DNA from: Solirubrobacterales bacterium
GTDB taxonomy: Bacteria; Actinomycetota; Thermoleophilia; Solirubrobacterales; Solirubrobacteraceae
Assembly (NCBI GenBank): GCA_025963965.1
Contig: JAOPZS010000121.1
Coordinates: forward strand, 1-37,928
Reading direction: 5' to 3'
DNA: 37,928 nucleotides
The notes under the pieces are model-generated. The model was not told the origin of the DNA, searched no databases, and worked only from the letters and a program-made list of their open reading frames with translations. Below, one piece after another: positions 21,849-29,873 of this stretch. Position 1 is the first letter of the stretch, and each line of letters opens with the position of its first letter. Made by a program: the position numbers and the translations under genes.

Positions 21849-23437
21849 TCCGCAAGATCAAGCTTCGCCGCGCCGCCCTCGCAGCCGAGGACGGGTTCAC
21901 GATGCTGCTGGCGATCGCCGCGCTGCTGATCACCTCGCTGCTTGTCACCGCGTCACTCGTGGCGGCCGAAGGGGACATCGGCCTGACGCATCGCGACACC
22001 GCTGCCAAGAAGGCCTACTACGCCGCACAGGCCGGCATCAACGACTATGTCTTCCACCTCAACCGCAACAGCAGCTACTGGGAATACTGCACGAGCAAAG
22101 AAGCAGAAAAAAATGTGGCGCTCAACCAGGTCGGCTCGACCTCCAACCGAGCGAAAGTCCCTGGCTCAAGCGAAGAGGAATACGCAGTCCAGCTGCTGCC
22201 CGCATCGACCGCGGCGCCGGAAACGAAATGCAATCCGGAAAAGCCCACCCAGACGATGATCGAGAACGGCACCGAAGCCGGCGGCACGTTCCGTGTCGAG
22301 TCGACGGGATACTCGGGTTCGGGGACCGCCTGCAAAACCGGGGTGGAAACGGGATCGTGCGCCAAGCGCACGCTGGTCGCGACGTTCTCCAACGCAGGTC
22401 TGCTCAACTACATCTACTACACGAAGTACGAGACGCTCGACCCGTTTACCTACACGCCGACGAAGCCGCAGTGCGCCGCCTTTTCAGGGACCCGGCCGTC
22501 GGAATGCACGAACATCCAGTTCATCACCGGCGATGAAATCAAAGGTCCGCTGCACACCGAGGACACCTCGATCGTCTGCGGCACGCCGTCGTTCGGCCGC
22601 ACCAGCCAGGACCTGATCGAATTCAAAGGGTGGTACACACAGAACTGCAGCGGGGAAATCAAAGTCAACGGCACGCTCGTGCCGAAAGGCACCGTGAAAA
22701 GCGTCGAACCACCGCCCAGCAACGCCTCGCTGAAAACCCTCGCCAGCACGACCTACACCGGGAAGACGACAATCGCGCTGACCGGCGAAACGATGACCGT
22801 CACAAACGGGGGCACGACGACGACGGGCGTTGCCTGGCCGTCCAACGGCGTGATCTACGTCGCCAACGGCTCCTGTAGCACGACCTACACCCCCTACGGC
22901 CCCTCCTACAGCGCCGACACCGCCTGCGGCAACGTCTATGTCAGCGGCACCTACAGCAAATCGCTGACGATCGCCGCCGAAAACGACATCGTGATCACCG
23001 GCAGCCTCACGCCGCCGCTGACCGGCACCACGCCGAACACCGGCGCCACGCTCGGCCTGATCGCCAACAACTTCGTTCGCATCTACCACCCCCTGACCGG
23101 CACGCGCAGCAACACGCAGAACGGTTGCGGGTCGTCGACGAACAACACCGCCGAAGACCTCAAAGACCCGTCGATCTATGCGGCGATCCTGGCGTTGAAG
23201 CACTCGTTCATCGTCGACAACTTCGACTGTGGCACGACGCTCGGCAAACTCAACGTCTACGGCGCGATCGCACAGCTCTTCCGCGGACCGGTCGGTGAAT
23301 CAGGCAGTCCCGAAAGCGGCTACCTCAAGAACTACGAATACGACGACCGGCTCTCGGTCGAGTCACCGCCGTACTTCCTGAACCCGGTCAAGGCCGCCTG
23401 GAGGGTCAGGCGCGAGACGCTCGCGCAGAACCCCTGA
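21839..23437 (+). CDS. PilX/GspK-like prepilin with a large beta-rich extracellular domain
   Basis: The 532-residue protein starts MYLIRKIKLRRAALAAEDG, then FTMLLAIAALLITSLLVTAS. The residue at +5 is Leu, not Glu, the state known for GspK-type tip subunits, which do not need Glu5. The helix leads to KKAYYAAQAGINDYVFHLNR, the typical PilX-like segment. The remainder is Thr/Gly/Asn-rich and repetitive in strand pattern (GNVYVSGTYSKSLTIAAEND, then IVITGSL), like polymer-forming or beta-helical folds, with paired cysteines. Lys and Glu codons are strongly AAA/GAA. It probably caps the minor-pilin complex. It is convergent with the glycosidase gene, with 70 bp between. Confidence 0.83.
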   Translation: MYLIRKIKLRRAALAAEDGFTMLLAIAALLITSLLVTASLVAAEGDIGLTHRDTAAKKAYYAAQAGINDYVFHLNRNSSYWEYCTSKEAEKNVALNQVGSTSNRAKVPGSSEEEYAVQLLPASTAAPETKCNPEKPTQTMIENGTEAGGTFRVESTGYSGSGTACKTGVETGSCAKRTLVATFSNAGLLNYIYYTKYETLDPFTYTPTKPQCAAFSGTRPSECTNIQFITGDEIKGPLHTEDTSIVCGTPSFGRTSQDLIEFKGWYTQNCSGEIKVNGTLVPKGTVKSVEPPPSNASLKTLASTTYTGKTTIALTGETMTVTNGGTTTTGVAWPSNGVIYVANGSCSTTYTPYGPSYSADTACGNVYVSGTYSKSLTIAAENDIVITGSLTPPLTGTTPNTGATLGLIANNFVRIYHPLTGTRSNTQNGCGSSTNNTAEDLKDPSIYAAILALKHSFIVDNFDCGTTLGKLNVYGAIAQLFRGPVGESGSPESGYLKNYEYDDRLSVESPPYFLNPVKAAWRVRRETLAQNP

Positions 23438-23507
23438 TCGCCTCTCCCGCGGCGCCGTCGGTCGCACCGTTCGATCCCGCCGCCCGGCGGCCCTCCACGG
23501 CTTCCGG

Positions 23508-25085
23508 CTAGTGACCGCGCCTGGCCCCGCGGCGGTGCGCCTTCTTCTTTGCCGGGACGATCGTCACGAGTGCAGCGCTGGCCGGCTTCAGGCTCAGTGT
23601 CATCAAGCCGTTTCGCACCGTGGCGTGCTCTGCGCGCAGGGGCGCAAGCCACTTGCCGTTGGCCGCGACCGCGTGGCCGGCCAGGCGCACACCGTCGGTG
23701 GCCCCGAGCGAAGGCCCTGTCAGGCGCAGCACGCGCGCCGCGCCGAGTCCCGCGCCGACGGGGACGCGCAGGGCCAGCGGGAGCGAGCCGGGCGCTTCCT
23801 CGTCGACCAGCAGAAGCTTTCGGGTGTGCGCCGGACCGTCGAACCCGTAGGCGACGAGGTTCGGTGCGACAGCGGCAGTGATCGTCGTCGGCAATGGCCG
23901 GTAGCCGATCAGCGAGCGCGTCAGCAGCAGGGCATACCAGTCGGGCTGGGCGCGCATCTGCCCTGCGGCGAGCGCCGCCGGATCAGGCGCGCAGAGGGGC
24001 GTGTAGCCGGCACAGTTCGTCGGGTTTCCCTGCAGGTTCACGCCGACCGTGCCCGCCGCCATGTTCTGGCCGATGTACGCAGCGGCCCACAGAGCCGACG
24101 CGTAGGTGTTGCTGACGCCGGGGACCCCGCCGCAGGACACCGAGTTCGTCTCGTCCATCCGGAACGGGATGTTGCGTGCGCGGGAGATCGACAGGTACGT
24201 TTCCAGTGAACGCGCCTCGAGCCCGCGGATCGGCGGGCTCAGCAGCAGTTCGATCGACGGCGCCGGTACGTGCGTGCAGCCGAGCGGGTAGTGGTGGCCG
24301 GTCAGCAGCACCGGCGCCTGCGTGAGCGCCTCGGCGAAGCCCCACTCGGGAAACGCCCCGGAGCCCGAGACGTCCGGTCCGACGATCGCCACGCCGGGCG
24401 TCAGCGCCGTGATCGCGTCCCGGTAGGAGGTGACCTGTTCCTCGAACTGCTGCGCTCCCCACGGCAGCGCGCGAAAACCGTGGCGGCCGAAGGCGTCGGG
24501 CTCGTTGCCGATCTCGACGGCGAAGAGGTTCCGGCCGAGCGCGGCGCGGGCGGCGGCGACCTCGCGAGCTGCCGATTGCGGTTCGTAGTGGGCCATGCCG
24601 ACGGTCAGCAGCACCTGCCAGCCGCTGCGGCGGGCGAGCGCGCCGATCGCGCGCATCTGCGCCGGCCCGATCACGCTCGTGGCCCACGCCGGTCGCGCTG
24701 TCACGGAGTCCGACCAGCCGATGTTCTGATCGGCCGTGATGCCCCCAAGGCGCAGCAGCCCGGGCCCCAGCGAGCGCAGCAGCCTGACGAGATCGCCGTG
24801 CGCCCCAAGCGCACCGAGCTGATCGATCGCCTGGGCCTCGAAGGACAGGCCGAGAAACCGTGCCGGCACGGGATGGCCGGGCGCGAGCGGGTTGATCCTC
24901 AGTTCCACCGGCACGGCAGACGGCGCAGGGGGCGGAGCCGGGGCGGGTGCTTCCCCGGCACCGGGGGCCGGTGTCGCGCCGGGGGCCGCGGCGGCGCGGG
25001 CTGCGCCAGGCAGGCAGATCGCGCAGGCGAGGATCAGCGCTGCGAGCAGCGTGGGCGCTGAGAGCTTTCGGGGGGTGGCGGCCAT
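23508..25085 (-). CDS. Secreted GH79-like glycoside hydrolase (beta-glucuronidase/heparanase-like)
   Basis: The 525-residue protein has a signal peptide (SAPTLLAALILACAICLPGA, then ARA) and a Pro/Ala linker. A TIM barrel starts at PARFLGLSFEAQAIDQLGAL and includes LLRLGGITADQNIGW and LLTVGMAHYEPQS. The likely acid/base Glu lies in FAVEIGNEPDAFG and the nucleophile Glu in IPFRMDETNSVSCGG. A beta-sandwich C-domain follows, with LLLVDEEAPGSLPLALRVPV. This layout fits GH79-type enzymes acting on uronic-acid polysaccharides; the true substrate is unknown. ATG 25085 is chosen for the signal peptide, although the frame extends upstream to 25232. It may trim polysaccharide at the cell surface, near the pilus and exoprotein genes. 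Confidence 0.83.
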   Translation of the reverse strand: MAATPRKLSAPTLLAALILACAICLPGAARAAAAPGATPAPGAGEAPAPAPPPAPSAVPVELRINPLAPGHPVPARFLGLSFEAQAIDQLGALGAHGDLVRLLRSLGPGLLRLGGITADQNIGWSDSVTARPAWATSVIGPAQMRAIGALARRSGWQVLLTVGMAHYEPQSAAREVAAARAALGRNLFAVEIGNEPDAFGRHGFRALPWGAQQFEEQVTSYRDAITALTPGVAIVGPDVSGSGAFPEWGFAEALTQAPVLLTGHHYPLGCTHVPAPSIELLLSPPIRGLEARSLETYLSISRARNIPFRMDETNSVSCGGVPGVSNTYASALWAAAYIGQNMAAGTVGVNLQGNPTNCAGYTPLCAPDPAALAAGQMRAQPDWYALLLTRSLIGYRPLPTTITAAVAPNLVAYGFDGPAHTRKLLLVDEEAPGSLPLALRVPVGAGLGAARVLRLTGPSLGATDGVRLAGHAVAANGKWLAPLRAEHATVRNGLMTLSLKPASAALVTIVPAKKKAHRRGARRGH

Positions 25086-25250
25086 GGCTCGGGAGCGGAA
25101 GGCAACATCAAACCCGATCGGCGCCCAAGTCTCGCCGGTAGGCACCGCGGCGACCGACACCGGCAGGCGGGTGCGATTCGGTCCCCGGGCTCCCGGGGGC
25201 GCCCGGTGCTGTGCCGCGCAGGTGCGCGACACAGCAGGGCGCCTCTGCGG

Positions 25251-26768
25251 CTACGAGTAGCTGTAGCGGTCTGCCGCGACCTTCTTGCTGGCCGCTTTGC
25301 CGACATTGGCCCGGAGGTCGACGGTGCCCGCCTTGGCTGCCGGCGGCGCCACGAGCAGGCAGGTCGTCGTGGAGAGACATTCGACGCTCCACGCGGCAGC
25401 CTTGCCGAACTTGAACGTCGTCGCTTCCGCTCCCGGCGCAAAGCCGCTGCCTTCGACCGTGACGCTCGCCGCTTCGCCCTTCGGGCCGCCTGGCGGGGTA
25501 ACCGCCGTGATCGTCGGATTGCCGTACTTGAACGCGTCGGCCGAGCCGGCCGCGCTCGTGCCGTTGGGCGAGACGACCGTGACGTGTACGGCACCCGATG
25601 TGCCAGGCGGCGAGACGGCCGTGATCGACGTGGGCGAGTTGACTTTGTAGCTGCTCGCATCCGTCGAGCCGAACCGCACGGCGCTGGCCGCCGTGAAGCG
25701 GCTGCCGGTGATCGTGACGGTCGTCCCGCCGGCCGCCGGCCCCTTCTTGGCCGAGACCTTGCCGACGGACGGCGCCGGTTCGCCGCCGAGGATGTTGAGC
25801 GCAGCCATCTGCGCGCCGATGTATTCCCCGATCTCGCCTTCTGCCGGAGTGTTGTCGTTGATGGCCGGCCTCGCCTCGTGCGATCCGGGGTCGTAGCTGC
25901 CGGCGTATTCGTAGAGCTCGTAGCGTCGCGTCACCGACTCCGCGCCCTGGCCGAGCGGTTTTTCGCTGGCGAGCTCGCCGCCATTCGCGACGCCGAACTC
26001 CTTCTGCAGCAGGATCCATTCGACCTCGGTCTGTGATTCCTCCTGCGGAACCGCCGGGTCGTCGGTCAGCAGGTGGTTGAGGTCGGCCGGCTGTGGGGAT
26101 TCGGTCTCATAGACCTTCACCCACTGCGCCTCGCCGAATTCCTGAAATCCGTCGGGTTCAGGTGCGTCCACCACGGCGCGTACGCCGGGTGCCGCTCCGC
26201 CGCCTGCCGGCGGTTGGACGCTCCACTGCGGCGCCGGCAGACTGACGCTCGTTCCCGAGGCCTGCAGGTTGCCGGGATGGGCCTGGTCGGCGACGAGCCA
26301 CCTGTACACCGTCTTCGTCGGGTTCTTGTTGAGTCCCAGGCCGAAGTGCTCGCAGCCGCTCGTGAGGTAGTCGCTCGAGCCGCCCGTCCAGCACTGGTGT
26401 CCGAGCGTCGGAGCGATCGGGGAGCTGGCCACGGGCGTCGCCGCCGTGAACGTTTTCGTCTGCGCGTCGTAGGGGCTTTCGTAGCGGACGTAGACGCCGC
26501 CGGGGAAGTCGACGAGCTTGGGGTTGCCGTACCGCTCGTACGGGGCGCCGAACTCATAGGAGATGTCGGAGCTCGACACATCGTCGAGCTCGATCTCGAA
26601 ACCGTGCGTCTCTTCGCCGGTGTCGTTGATGACGTCGAAGTTGCTGAGCGTGCCGTAGGTCACTTCCGCCGATGCCGTAGCGGGCATCAACCCGACCAGC
26701 AGCATCAACACAGCGAAGACCCAGGCGCCCGGCAGCCGGCGATCTCCCCCAGCGACTTTCTCGAACAC
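25251..26768 (-). CDS. Secreted protein with two C-terminal IPT/TIG domains
   Basis: The 505-residue protein has a signal peptide (GAWVFAVLMLLVGLMPATAS, then AEVTYG). The N-terminal part is a beta-rich domain of unknown family (FDVINDTGEETHGFEIELDD; FPGGVYVRYESPYD; EWILLQKEFGVANGG). Two IPT/TIG immunoglobulin-like modules follow: PSVGKVSAKKGPAAGGTTVT, then PTITAVTPPGGPKGEAASVT. Such proteins are usually surface or matrix proteins. The GTG at 26768 is chosen because AGGAGGGG lies 6-13 bases before it. An in-frame upstream start (26828) lacks a ribosome site. It is divergent from the ECF sigma gene with 205 bp between, so it is a plausible target. Confidence 0.78.
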   Translation of the reverse strand: MFEKVAGGDRRLPGAWVFAVLMLLVGLMPATASAEVTYGTLSNFDVINDTGEETHGFEIELDDVSSSDISYEFGAPYERYGNPKLVDFPGGVYVRYESPYDAQTKTFTAATPVASSPIAPTLGHQCWTGGSSDYLTSGCEHFGLGLNKNPTKTVYRWLVADQAHPGNLQASGTSVSLPAPQWSVQPPAGGGAAPGVRAVVDAPEPDGFQEFGEAQWVKVYETESPQPADLNHLLTDDPAVPQEESQTEVEWILLQKEFGVANGGELASEKPLGQGAESVTRRYELYEYAGSYDPGSHEARPAINDNTPAEGEIGEYIGAQMAALNILGGEPAPSVGKVSAKKGPAAGGTTVTITGSRFTAASAVRFGSTDASSYKVNSPTSITAVSPPGTSGAVHVTVVSPNGTSAAGSADAFKYGNPTITAVTPPGGPKGEAASVTVEGSGFAPGAEATTFKFGKAAAWSVECLSTTTCLLVAPPAAKAGTVDLRANVGKAASKKVAADRYSYS

Positions 26769-26878
26769 GACGCTCCCCTCCTCGATTGATCTTGCCCGTT
26801 TGTGTATTAGACACGGCGACGGGTGCAAAGATCACGCTCGCGCTGAGGATCCGCTCACGATCCCCACTGACGCTGTGC

Positions 26879-26892
26879 GAACCGTTAGGTTC
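26879..26892. promoter_or_regulatory. Inverted repeat GAACC-gtta-GGTTC upstream of the sigma gene
   Basis: A perfect 5+5 bp inverted repeat with a 4-base spacer lies 82 bp upstream of the sigma-factor ATG and 111 bp upstream of the divergent exoprotein start. GAAC is a common -35 core of ECF-sigma promoters, so this may be an autoregulated promoter or an operator. No matching -10 can be fixed. Confidence 0.35.
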
Positions 26893-26973
26893 TTACGCGA
26901 TGGGGGCTCGGCGAACCAACAGCGCACGCGAGGTGCCCGTGTTCGTGACATCGGCTCGCCTCCGGTTGGCGAC

Positions 26974-28287
26974 ATGAGCCCGAGGCGCTCGACGCGACTG
27001 CTCGCCAAGCAGTCCGATGCTCGCCTGGTCGAGCTGTGCCGGCAGGGCGATGAGCGAGCGTTCGAGGCGATCGTCCTGCGCTACCGCCGAGAGCTGCTGA
27101 GCCACTGCCGCCGGCTCGGCCTCTGCAAGGCGCGCTCGGAGGACGCGCTGCAGCAGGCGCTGCTCAAGGCGTGGCTGGCACTCCGCGGGGGCACCGACGT
27201 ACGCGAGCTGCATGCCTGGCTGCAGCGCATCACCCACAACACGGCGCTGAACCTGCTGCGCAGCTCACGTGAGAGCTCCGCAGCCGAGCTCGACTCGGCG
27301 CTCGTCGACGCCGCGCATGTGACCGACGCTGCGCTCGAGCGCACGACCGCGCTGAGGGACGCTCTCAGCAGCGTCGCGGCGCTCCCGGCGATGCAGCGCG
27401 AGGCGCTGCAGCTGAGCGCGATCCAGGGGCGATCGCACCAGGAGGTCGCGAGCGCGCTCGGGATCTCACACGTCGCGGTGCGCGGACTGCTCTACCGGGC
27501 ACGCGTGACGCTCCGCGCAGGCGCGGCGGCGGTGATCCCGGCCCCTCTCGCCGGCTGGGTGACGCAGTCGGCAAACCGCCTCTCGGGCGCCGGCAGCGGC
27601 ATCGCCGATTCGGCCGACGGAGGCTTCAGCTTCGGCGGAGCGCTGCTGGGGAGCGCAGCGGTCGCAGCGACCGCCGCCGTCGCCGTCACCTCGGTCCTCG
27701 CCCCCTCCCCCACCGCGCGACACCGACCCGACCCGGCGCCGCGATCGGTCGCGAGCGCGGCCGGCCCGAGCAGCCTCGCGGCCGACGGCACGTCGGCGAT
27801 CCGCTCGGGTCCCGCCCAGGGGGCAGCGCGCCTGCGAGGCCCACAGCATCTGACCTCGAGCGTCGCCGGGGGGCACCGGATCCTCGCCACCGCCACACCG
27901 CTCCGGCGCCCGACACGCGGTACGGAGGCCCCGGCGTCCTCCACGGCGCCGGCGGCGGCGCAGCAACAGGGCCCGCCGGACGCGACGGCATCGAACGCCG
28001 CCGGCTCGGGCACGGCAAGCCCCGGCAGCCCGAGCGCGCCGACGGGGAGCGAAGCCCCGACGGCTCCAAAGGCGCCGGGGGTGGGCGAAGCTCCGCGCGG
28101 ACCTGACGACGGCGGCTCCACCAGCGAGACCGCAGAACGCGAAGCCGAGGCCGCCCGCGAACAGCGTGAACGCGAAGCCGAGAAAGCTCGCGAACTGCGC
28201 GAACGCGAAGAAGAGTCCGCCCGCGAACTGCGCGAACGCGAAGCGGAGAAGGCTCGCGAACTGCGCGAGCGCGAAGCCGCTCACTAG
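26974..28287 (+). CDS. ECF-type sigma factor fused to a transmembrane helix and a charged coiled tail
   Basis: The 437-residue protein begins with sigma region 2 (SDARLVELCRQGDERAFEAI and SEDALQQALLKAWLAL, then ELHAWLQRITHNTALNLLRS). Region 4 follows at about residues 125-190 (LPAMQREALQLSAIQGRSHQ, then EVASALGISHVAVRGLLYRA). After it comes one membrane helix near residues 220-250 (GALLGSAAVAATAAVAVTSV). A ~150-residue Ala/Pro/Ser-rich stretch then ends in a repeated AREL-REREAEK coiled region (about 385-437). The tail would be outside the cell, so this sigma factor may be held at the membrane until released or signalled. No separate anti-sigma gene is adjacent. ATG 26974 is chosen; the frame extends upstream without a domain. 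Confidence 0.85.
   Translation: MSPRRSTRLLAKQSDARLVELCRQGDERAFEAIVLRYRRELLSHCRRLGLCKARSEDALQQALLKAWLALRGGTDVRELHAWLQRITHNTALNLLRSSRESSAAELDSALVDAAHVTDAALERTTALRDALSSVAALPAMQREALQLSAIQGRSHQEVASALGISHVAVRGLLYRARVTLRAGAAAVIPAPLAGWVTQSANRLSGAGSGIADSADGGFSFGGALLGSAAVAATAAVAVTSVLAPSPTARHRPDPAPRSVASAAGPSSLAADGTSAIRSGPAQGAARLRGPQHLTSSVAGGHRILATATPLRRPTRGTEAPASSTAPAAAQQQGPPDATASNAAGSGTASPGSPSAPTGSEAPTAPKAPGVGEAPRGPDDGGSTSETAEREAEAAREQREREAEKARELREREEESARELREREAEKARELREREAAH
28137..28284 (+). repeat. Coding tandem repeat in the sigma-factor tail
   Basis: The DNA is built from near-copies of GCTCGCGAACTGCGCGAACG with short GAAGC/GAGAA spacers. It encodes ARELREREAEK units that differ by few residues. 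All Glu and Arg positions follow a heptad-like pattern, predicting a long charged helix or coiled coil. Repeat number may vary by slippage. Confidence 0.8.
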
Positions 28288-28548
28288 CGCGCCCCGCCCG
28301 CCCGGCGCACCGACGATGCCAGCACTCGGATGCAGGAGGCGGGACGCGTAGGAAACCCCCACCCGGCCTTGGGCGGTCTGGTCGCAGCGCTGCTCGATCC
28401 CGTAGGGCGCGTAGCTCGGCAGCAGGCTCTGGAGACCGACACCTGAAAGCGCGGCCGACCGCGCGGTTCTGCGTCAAACCCTGCCTGGCTTTAGCGGTCC
28501 AGAACGGATTCGGCTTGAGCAGCGATCGTGCGCTTGACAATCGAGATC

Positions 28549-28610
28549 GACTGGCCCCCGGCCCGGCGCCCTTCTCAACTTCGACCTCGGCTGGGCCCGG
28601 GGCCGCAGTC
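28549..28610. terminator. Long GC-rich hairpin after the sigma gene
   Basis: Positions 28553-28567 pair with 28590-28604 (15 positions, one mismatch and one G-T). Outer GACT/AGTC (28549-28552 and 28607-28610) extends the stem after a small bulge, and the loop is 22 bases. It stands 262 bp after the sigma stop and about 100 bp before the collagen-like gene. It could end the sigma transcript or lie in the leader of the next. I see no gene in the rest of 28288-28711. Confidence 0.5.
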
Positions 28611-28711
28611 CCGCCCGCATGACATTTGGCCAAGGCGCCCAGGAGAACCGGGACGTGCGTGGTAACAGTCCGTCTGCGAGCCCCGTCTCGCCCTCTATCA
28701 GGAAGGCCCTC

Positions 28712-29431
28712 ATGAACCGCATCCGTGCGACGTTCCGCTACGCGAACGTCGTCTCCACGCTCTGTTTGTTCCTGCTGCTCGGCGGCGGCTCCGCCTACGC
28801 GGCGTCGCAACTGGTGCCGAAGCACAGCGTCGGCTCGGCACAGATCAAGAAGGGCGCGGTGACGCCGAGCAAGCTCAGTTCCGCCGCGAAGCATGCGATG
28901 ACGGGCGCGACGGGACCTGACGGGCCGAAGGGAGACTCGGGCGCAAAGGGGGACACCGGACCGCAAGGCGCCCCGGGCATCAAGGCGGATCCAGGCGTCC
29001 AAGGCGCCCCGGGCATCAAGGGGGATCCAGGCGTCCAAGGCGACCCGGGAGTCGAAGGGGAGCAAGGCGAAACCGGGCCGAGCGATGTCTACTCCGCGCG
29101 TTTGACTCTCAAGGCGATCACCCCTGGGTTCGGTTACCAATCGGTGGTCTCCGTCGCGCTGCCCGCCGGGAACTACCTTGTCTCGGCAACCCAGACCGCG
29201 GAATCGGAAGGGGGTCAGTCGACGGTCGAATGCGCGATCTTCTCCGGTTCGACCAGCGTGGCGACCTTCTACGCGCGGGTCCCCACCCTACTCTCGGGGA
29301 CGGTAGCCGGCGAGGCGACGATCGCCCTCTCAGCCGCGACCACCGTCTCGGAGCAATGTGGAAGCACCGAACATGTCATGAACCTCTCTGGCCCCGTCCT
29401 GGCCGCGATCAAGGTCGGTACCTTGCACTAG
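28712..29431 (+). CDS. Collagen-like triple-helix exoprotein
   Basis: The 239-residue protein starts MNRIRATFRYANVVSTLCLF, with a signal or anchor helix LFLLLGGGSAYAA, then the family segment SVGSAQIKKGAVTPSKL. Residues about 70-125 are Gly-X-Y triplets (GPDGPKGDSGAKGDTGPQG and on). A beta-sandwich C-terminal head follows (YSARLTLKAITPGFGYQSVV, then AGNYLVSATQTAE). It likely forms a trimeric surface stalk. One triplet reads IKA DPG where its duplicate reads IKG DPG, a Gly-to-Ala break. AGGAAG lies 7 bases before ATG 28712. A longer upstream extension to 28619 lacks the family start. A strong hairpin follows the stop. Confidence 0.87.
   Translation: MNRIRATFRYANVVSTLCLFLLLGGGSAYAASQLVPKHSVGSAQIKKGAVTPSKLSSAAKHAMTGATGPDGPKGDSGAKGDTGPQGAPGIKADPGVQGAPGIKGDPGVQGDPGVEGEQGETGPSDVYSARLTLKAITPGFGYQSVVSVALPAGNYLVSATQTAESEGGQSTVECAIFSGSTSVATFYARVPTLLSGTVAGEATIALSAATTVSEQCGSTEHVMNLSGPVLAAIKVGTLH
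28965..29036 (+). repeat. 36-bp direct repeat in the collagen-like region
   Basis: 28965-29000 and 29001-29036 are two 12-codon copies encoding QGAPGIK[A/G]DPGV. They differ at one base, giving Ala (GCG) in the first copy and Gly (GGG) in the second. A third, more diverged copy follows. Recent in-frame duplication is likely. Confidence 0.85.
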
Positions 29432-29438
29432 CGTGCCC

Positions 29439-29470
29439 ACCCGGGCCGCCGCTTCGGCGGTCGCCCGGGT
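29439..29470 (+). terminator. Hairpin after the collagen-like gene
   Basis: ACCCGGG (29439-29445) pairs with CCCGGGT (29464-29470). An inner stem CCGCC/GGCGG (29446-29450 and 29456-29460) closes a GCTTC loop, leaving a 3-base bulge. It starts 8 bases after the stop at 29431. No T-tract follows, as is common in high-GC actinobacteria. Confidence 0.65.
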
Positions 29471-29572
29471 CGGACCCGCATAGCTCGGCGCCGTCGGTCC
29501 GACAGACCGCCGACCGGTGGGGCGCGGTGCGCTGTCGGACTACTATTCGCTGCACTACTTGTCCGTGACGGG

Positions 29573-29687
29573 GACATCGCAGATGTCACACCCGGTCGCT
29601 GGGTGACCGAGAACCCCGCGAGGGGCGGCTGACGATGCCTCCGCGACAGCCGACGGCCTCAAGGACCGCCACGACCCCTCTTGGGGT
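29573..29687. other. Run of short hairpins, possible structured RNA
   Basis: Consecutive perfect stems occur: GACATC/GATGTC (29573-29587), CGGTC/GACCG (29593-29609), CCCC/GGGG around GCGA, a GNRA-type tetraloop (29614-29625), CGGCTG/CAGCCG (29626-29652) and ACCCC/GGGGT (29674-29687). The last could terminate the minus-strand tRNA-Leu. No known riboswitch or ncRNA family was recognised, and no protein frame fits. Confidence 0.35.
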
Positions 29688-29712
29688 GCCGGTTCCAACA
29701 AGGCCAAGACGA

Positions 29713-29796
29713 TGCGGGCGAAGGGACTCGAACCCCCAAGGGCTTTCGCCCACCGGCTCCTAAGGCCGGCGTGTCTACCAGTTCCACCACGCCCGC
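29713..29796 (-). tRNA. tRNA-Leu (TAG)
   Basis: On the minus strand the acceptor GCGGGCG pairs with CGCCCGC. The anticodon stem CCGGC/GCCGG encloses CTTAGGA (anticodon TAG). A long variable arm TGGGCGAAAGCCCT and T arm with GGGTTCGAGTCCC mark a class II tRNA. A73 fits Leu. CCA is not encoded. Confidence 0.97.
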
Positions 29797-29873
29797 TGGC
29801 TCGTCGAAGCGTAGCCGCGGGAACCAGCCCGGGCGCCCACGCGGGCCGCGTGAGCGGGTATCTTCAGGAGCGC

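Noticed and set aside
28137-28284. Possible CRISPR-like or non-coding tandem repeat
   Set aside because: The units are in frame and encode a regular charged helix, with no unique spacers.
28534-28539. TTGACA as a promoter for the collagen-like gene
   Set aside because: No -10-like sequence lies 16-19 bp downstream; the region there is CCCCCGGCCC.
29573-29687. Known riboswitch, 6S or SRP RNA
   Set aside because: No conserved core of those families was found (for example no GGAAG-type SRP loop). Kept only as an unnamed hairpin cluster.
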